A stretch of 8,727 nt of DNA from Campylobacteraceae bacterium UBA1877 (GTDB taxonomy: Bacteria; Campylobacterota; Campylobacteria; Campylobacterales; Campylobacteraceae), in contig DDHL01000104.1 of the NCBI GenBank assembly GCA_002352945.1, forward strand, positions 48,280-57,006, in the 5' to 3' direction. Below are positions 6,705 to 8,727 of the stretch, one piece after another. The position numbers were made by a program, and so were the translations under genes. The notes under the pieces were generated by a model, which searched no databases, was not told where the DNA came from, and worked only from the letters and a program-made list of their open reading frames with translations. Position 1 is the stretch's first letter. Every line of letters starts with the position of its first letter.

Positions 6705-6730
6705 TTTACATGTAAAGCTTTACATGTAAA
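6705..6730. repeat. Two abutting TTTACATGTAAA palindromes (26-base perfect palindrome)
   Basis: TTTACATGTAAA occurs at 6705-6716 and again at 6719-6730, separated only by GC; the whole block is itself a perfect palindrome. It lies 59-84 bases upstream of the fumarase start and, if the -10 box at 6742-6747 is right, just downstream of the transcript start, a position typical for a repressor operator. As RNA it could also form a stable stem in the 5' leader. A third copy is at 3543-3556. Confidence 0.6.
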
Positions 6731-6741
6731 ACTTTAATGAT

Positions 6742-6750
6742 ATTGTATCA
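6742..6750 (-). promoter_or_regulatory. Extended -10 promoter for the fumarase gene
   Basis: On the - strand, 6750-6742 reads TGATACAAT, an extended -10 box (TGn-TACAAT). No -35 match is present. The predicted start near 6735 gives a leader of about 90 bases. The box lies inside an inverted repeat ATGATA-TTG-TATCAT (6737-6751). The zupT stop is at 6773-6775, so fumarase is probably transcribed separately, though read-through is not excluded. Confidence 0.45.
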
Positions 6751-6772
6751 TGAGTTGGGTATAAATTTGGGA

Positions 6773-7582
6773 TTAAATGAGGGTAAAGGCGATGAGACTA
6801 AAAGCCATTACGGCCATTCCAAAAACAATGCCAAGAATGGTGGTATGGGCATTGCCGTAAACTCTAGCAGATGGAAGCAGCTCATCAAAAGATATATAAA
6901 TCATTATGCCCGCAACTATTCCAAAAGTAATTCCAAGGGTTAACTCTCCTAAAAGCGGAGCGAGTAAAAAGTAGCCAAGTAGTGCGCCAGCAGGCTCAGC
7001 GAGTCCTGAAGCAAAGGCGTACCAAAAAGCAACTTTACGTTTTTTAGTAGCGTGGTATATTGGAAGAGAAACTGCCATTCCTTCGGGGATATTGTGAATA
7101 GCAATTGCAAGAGCAATTGGAACTCCAAGTGTTAAACTATCAAGGGCAGATACAAAGGTGGCAAATCCTTCTGGAAAGTTGTGAATTGCAATCGCTAAAG
7201 CAGTAAAAATTCCAGTTCTATGCAGTGAGGCATTTTTTGCTTTTAAGACTTTAATCTCGCTGTTGCTTTTAAATTCGTGGGGATTTACGTCATCTGGAAT
7301 GAGCCTGTCAATGATAAAAGATATTGCAATTCCAAGAAAAAAACAAAGAGCTCCTAAGCTTTGTCCAATTGGCTCGTTAAATACGTGAATAAACTCACTT
7401 TGGGATTTTGGCAAAATCTCTATAAAAGAGATATATATCATAACTCCAGCAGAAAAACCCATACCAATTGAGAGAAAACGGGTATTTCCAGGCTTTGTAA
7501 AAAAGGCTAGTGCAGCACCAATGCCTGTTGAAAGACCTGCAAAAAGCGTCAAAAAAAAGGCTGGACCGTAAGTTTCAAACAC
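6773..7582 (-). CDS. zupT: ZIP-family divalent metal transporter, ZupT-like
   Basis: This 269-residue inner-membrane protein has about eight hydrophobic segments and the full ZIP length. The metal-site helices carry HNFPEG (H134, E138) and HNIPEG (H163, E167), the paired signature of ZupT, which imports zinc and also iron, manganese and other divalent ions. A short hydrophilic, His-poor loop at about 96-122 links segments 3 and 4. The start is GTG at 7582-7580: AAGGA (7593-7589) lies 6 bases upstream and the codons read MFETYGP. An ATG at 7586-7584 is out of frame and stops after three codons. It follows the Dps gene by 44 bases on the same strand and is likely cotranscribed with it, with a hairpin in the gap. 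Pairing metal uptake with a ferritin-like store is plausible, but the metal is not determined by sequence. Confidence 0.9.
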   Translation of the reverse strand: MFETYGPAFFLTLFAGLSTGIGAALAFFTKPGNTRFLSIGMGFSAGVMIYISFIEILPKSQSEFIHVFNEPIGQSLGALCFFLGIAISFIIDRLIPDDVNPHEFKSNSEIKVLKAKNASLHRTGIFTALAIAIHNFPEGFATFVSALDSLTLGVPIALAIAIHNIPEGMAVSLPIYHATKKRKVAFWYAFASGLAEPAGALLGYFLLAPLLGELTLGITFGIVAGIMIYISFDELLPSARVYGNAHTTILGIVFGMAVMAFSLIAFTLI

Positions 7583-7594
7583 ACATCGTCCTTA

Positions 7595-7639
7595 TGTGGC
7601 AGGAGGAGAAAAACTCCTCCCAATTTTTATTGTGCCACA
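7595..7639 (-). promoter_or_regulatory. Nested RNA hairpin between dps and zupT
   Basis: An inner stem GGAGGAG/CTCCTCC (7602-7608 with 7614-7620, five-base loop) is flanked by an outer 7 bp stem TGTGGCA/TGCCACA (7595-7601 with 7633-7639). In the - strand message the outer stem uses the last dps codons and closes one base before the zupT ribosome binding site (7593-7589). On the - strand there is no U tract after it, so it looks like a read-through attenuator, processing or stability element, or translational coupling device rather than a full terminator. Confidence 0.5.
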
Positions 7640-8067
7640 GAGGCGCTAAGCATCCAAATTTCTTTTTCTAAAAGAGCAATCTCATCTTCTGCCATAGCAA
7701 CAGTAGTGCTATCGTCTGCTTCATCAGCAGCTTCAGCCAAAGCTTTGAACTGGTCTTTTAAGTATTTGTAATCATCAATGATGCTTTTTAATACATAAAC
7801 TCCATCAAAGCTCTCACCTGACTCTTCTTTGATTTTAGTAAGATTTTTAATGGCATCCATTGTAAGAACAGCTTTGCCTCCAAGTTGGATAGCGCGTTCT
7901 GCCATATCATCATAAACAGTTGCTAGATGATTGTAAATCTCCTCAGTTTTATTGTGGATTGCGTAAAAGTACATGCCTTTTACATTCCAGTGATAGTTGT
8001 GAACTTTAACATACAATGCTTGTGCATCAGCCTGAATCTGGTTAAGTAATGAAATTACATTTTCCAT
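7627..8067 (-). CDS. dps: Dps-family ferritin (DNA-starvation/NapA-like protein)
   Basis: This 146-residue four-helix protein has the typical length of Dps and of the Campylobacterota NapA proteins. The intersubunit ferroxidase site is complete: H26 (in KVHNYHWNVKG), H38, D53 and E57 (VYDDMAERAIQLGG). Dps dodecamers oxidise ferrous iron with hydrogen peroxide and store it as ferric mineral, preventing Fenton chemistry; DNA binding is not shown by sequence, since the N-terminus lacks an obvious Lys-rich tail. The start ATG (8067-8065) has a strong AAAAAGGAGAT site on the - strand about 6 bases upstream. A TATAAT -10 box lies at 8101-8096. zupT follows 44 bases later and likely shares the transcript. 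The upstream AT-rich palindrome at 8123-8132 may be a Fur or PerR target. Confidence 0.93.
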   Translation of the reverse strand: MENVISLLNQIQADAQALYVKVHNYHWNVKGMYFYAIHNKTEEIYNHLATVYDDMAERAIQLGGKAVLTMDAIKNLTKIKEESGESFDGVYVLKSIIDDYKYLKDQFKALAEAADEADDSTTVAMAEDEIALLEKEIWMLSASVAQ

Positions 8068-8095
8068 GGTAGATCTCCTTTTTATTAATGTTGTA

Positions 8096-8101
8096 ATTAT
8101 A
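8096..8101 (-). promoter_or_regulatory. -10 box of the dps promoter
   Basis: On the - strand 8101-8096 reads TATAAT, 28 bases before the dps ATG. No convincing -35 hexamer exists; the region upstream is AT-rich, as for the other promoters here. The perfect palindrome AATAATTATT (8123-8132) sits about where a -35 box would be and overlaps the stop codon of the SprT-like gene, so a repressor bound there could control dps-zupT. Confidence 0.6.
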
Positions 8102-8130
8102 CGATAAAAATTCTTAAAAGAAAATAATTA

Positions 8131-8658
8131 TTATTTAGATATTGAAGGAATTTCATATAAAACTCCATTACAATATTTACATGTATAGTTATAAACTCCT
8201 CTTTTTATCCGGTTATGCCTAATTGCACTTAATTTGTGAATGCGGTTTTTGCACCGGCATCCATAATTAAACTGTCTCATTTTTCGACTTTTTGCTTTTA
8301 TCTCATATTTAGGTCTTTGTTTTGGAGCTATATATCCATCTTCTAAAATAAAAAGTACCGATTTAAACTCATTTCCATGGGGTTTTACGCGGCCTTTACA
8401 TTGCTCCATCACAATAGCGTGAGCCAGCTCATGGGCTACTACATCGTTTAAATAAACTAATCCATAGCGTTCAATCAACTCTTGATGAAGCCTTATTTTA
8501 TAGTGGCTTAATCCAATCTTTTGACACTGTCCAATGAGTCTATGGCCTTTTAAATCAATTTGAAGTTCAATCTTAGCATCAAACCCAAAATGATTTTTAG
8601 CCTTTTTTTGGTATAAATATAATATTTTTTTGGCATTTTCTAAATGAGTAATTCTCAT
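8131..8658 (-). CDS. SprT-like zinc metalloprotease-domain protein
   Basis: This 175-residue cytosolic protein has an SprT layout. The zinc-binding HELAH is at residues 76-80 (H76, E77, H80) with a third ligand candidate H94 in PHGNEF. A C-terminal zinc-ribbon-like part follows, with YGCRC (132-136), IRHNRIKRGVYNYTC (146-160) and CKYC (160-163), closely like the E. coli SprT ending. SprT/Spartan proteins are metalloproteases; eukaryotic SPRTN removes DNA-protein crosslinks, whereas the bacterial role is unclear. The start ATG (8658-8656) is supported only by a weak AGGA some 13 bases upstream or GGA close by, so the start is less certain than for its neighbours. dps follows after 63 bases and has its own -10 box. 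Confidence 0.85.
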   Translation of the reverse strand: MRITHLENAKKILYLYQKKAKNHFGFDAKIELQIDLKGHRLIGQCQKIGLSHYKIRLHQELIERYGLVYLNDVVAHELAHAIVMEQCKGRVKPHGNEFKSVLFILEDGYIAPKQRPKYEIKAKSRKMRQFNYGCRCKNRIHKLSAIRHNRIKRGVYNYTCKYCNGVLYEIPSISK

Positions 8659-8727
8659 AGTCCAAGTATATCCTATATGTACTTAGAATAGTGAACAATA
8701 TTTAAAAAGGAGTCAACTATAAAGAAA
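8659..8727. other. Intergenic end of window, no gene assigned
   Basis: These 69 AT-rich bases lie upstream of the SprT-like gene. On the + strand TAGAAT and then AAAAAGGAG (8704-8712) look like a -10 box and a ribosome binding site for a divergent gene, but the bases after it (TCAACTATAAAGAAA) contain no ATG, GTG or TTG before the window ends. I do not call a gene. Confidence 0.4.

Noticed and set aside
8176..8187. Near-copy of the TTTACATGTAAA palindrome in the SprT-like gene, and another at 3865-3876
   Set aside because: Both are imperfect and lie in codons; at 8176 the bases encode part of the zinc-ribbon CKYC region, so the resemblance is probably accidental.
8704..8727. Start of a divergent + strand gene at the window end
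   Set aside because: AAGGAG is followed only by ATAAAGAAA without a usual start codon before the window ends; an ATA start would be too speculative.

Overview
The window looks like an AT-rich chromosomal segment of a Campylobacterota (epsilonproteobacterial) bacterium. The supports are the ribH-nusB-pyrF gene order, the AT-rich codon usage, promoters with good -10 boxes (TATAAT or TAAAAT, some with TGn) but mostly no -35 box, and a CheX-type protein carrying a STAS-like domain. A free-living, sulfur- or hydrogen-oxidising relative of Sulfurimonas or Sulfurovum is plausible, but that is inference and no genus is fixed.

Layout: genes from 1 to 5128 lie on the + strand and genes from 5156 to 8658 on the - strand. 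They converge on a GC-rich hairpin at 5136-5151. The + half starts with the 3' end of ribH, then nusB and pyrF (stop and start overlap), then a 48-codon ORF that ends in a hairpin. Next come a ferritin-like/VIT iron transporter, a YiiM-type MOSC protein, tRNA-Ser(GCU), a 5'-truncated remnant of a restriction-type HsdR_N-family protein, and a STAS/degenerate-receiver/CheX protein.

The - half, read from 8658 down, holds an SprT-like zinc metalloprotease, a Dps-family ferritin, a ZupT-type ZIP metal transporter and a single-chain class I (4Fe-4S) fumarase. Dps and zupT are probably cotranscribed. The Er-VIT, Dps, ZupT and Fe-S fumarase genes give the window a metal-handling flavour, although they do not form one operon.

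Most of the content is ordinary housekeeping, and I see no clear undescribed multi-gene system. The points most worth following are: the palindrome TTTACATGTAAA, present three times outside genes, with two abutting copies just downstream of the predicted fumarase promoter and one at the broken end of the restriction-type remnant; a nested hairpin that spans the dps stop codon and ends one base before the zupT ribosome binding site; the STAS-pseudoreceiver-CheX architecture; and the unassigned small ORF after pyrF. No gene-free stretch exceeds 300 bases; the longest, about 155 bases, lies between tRNA-Ser and the remnant.
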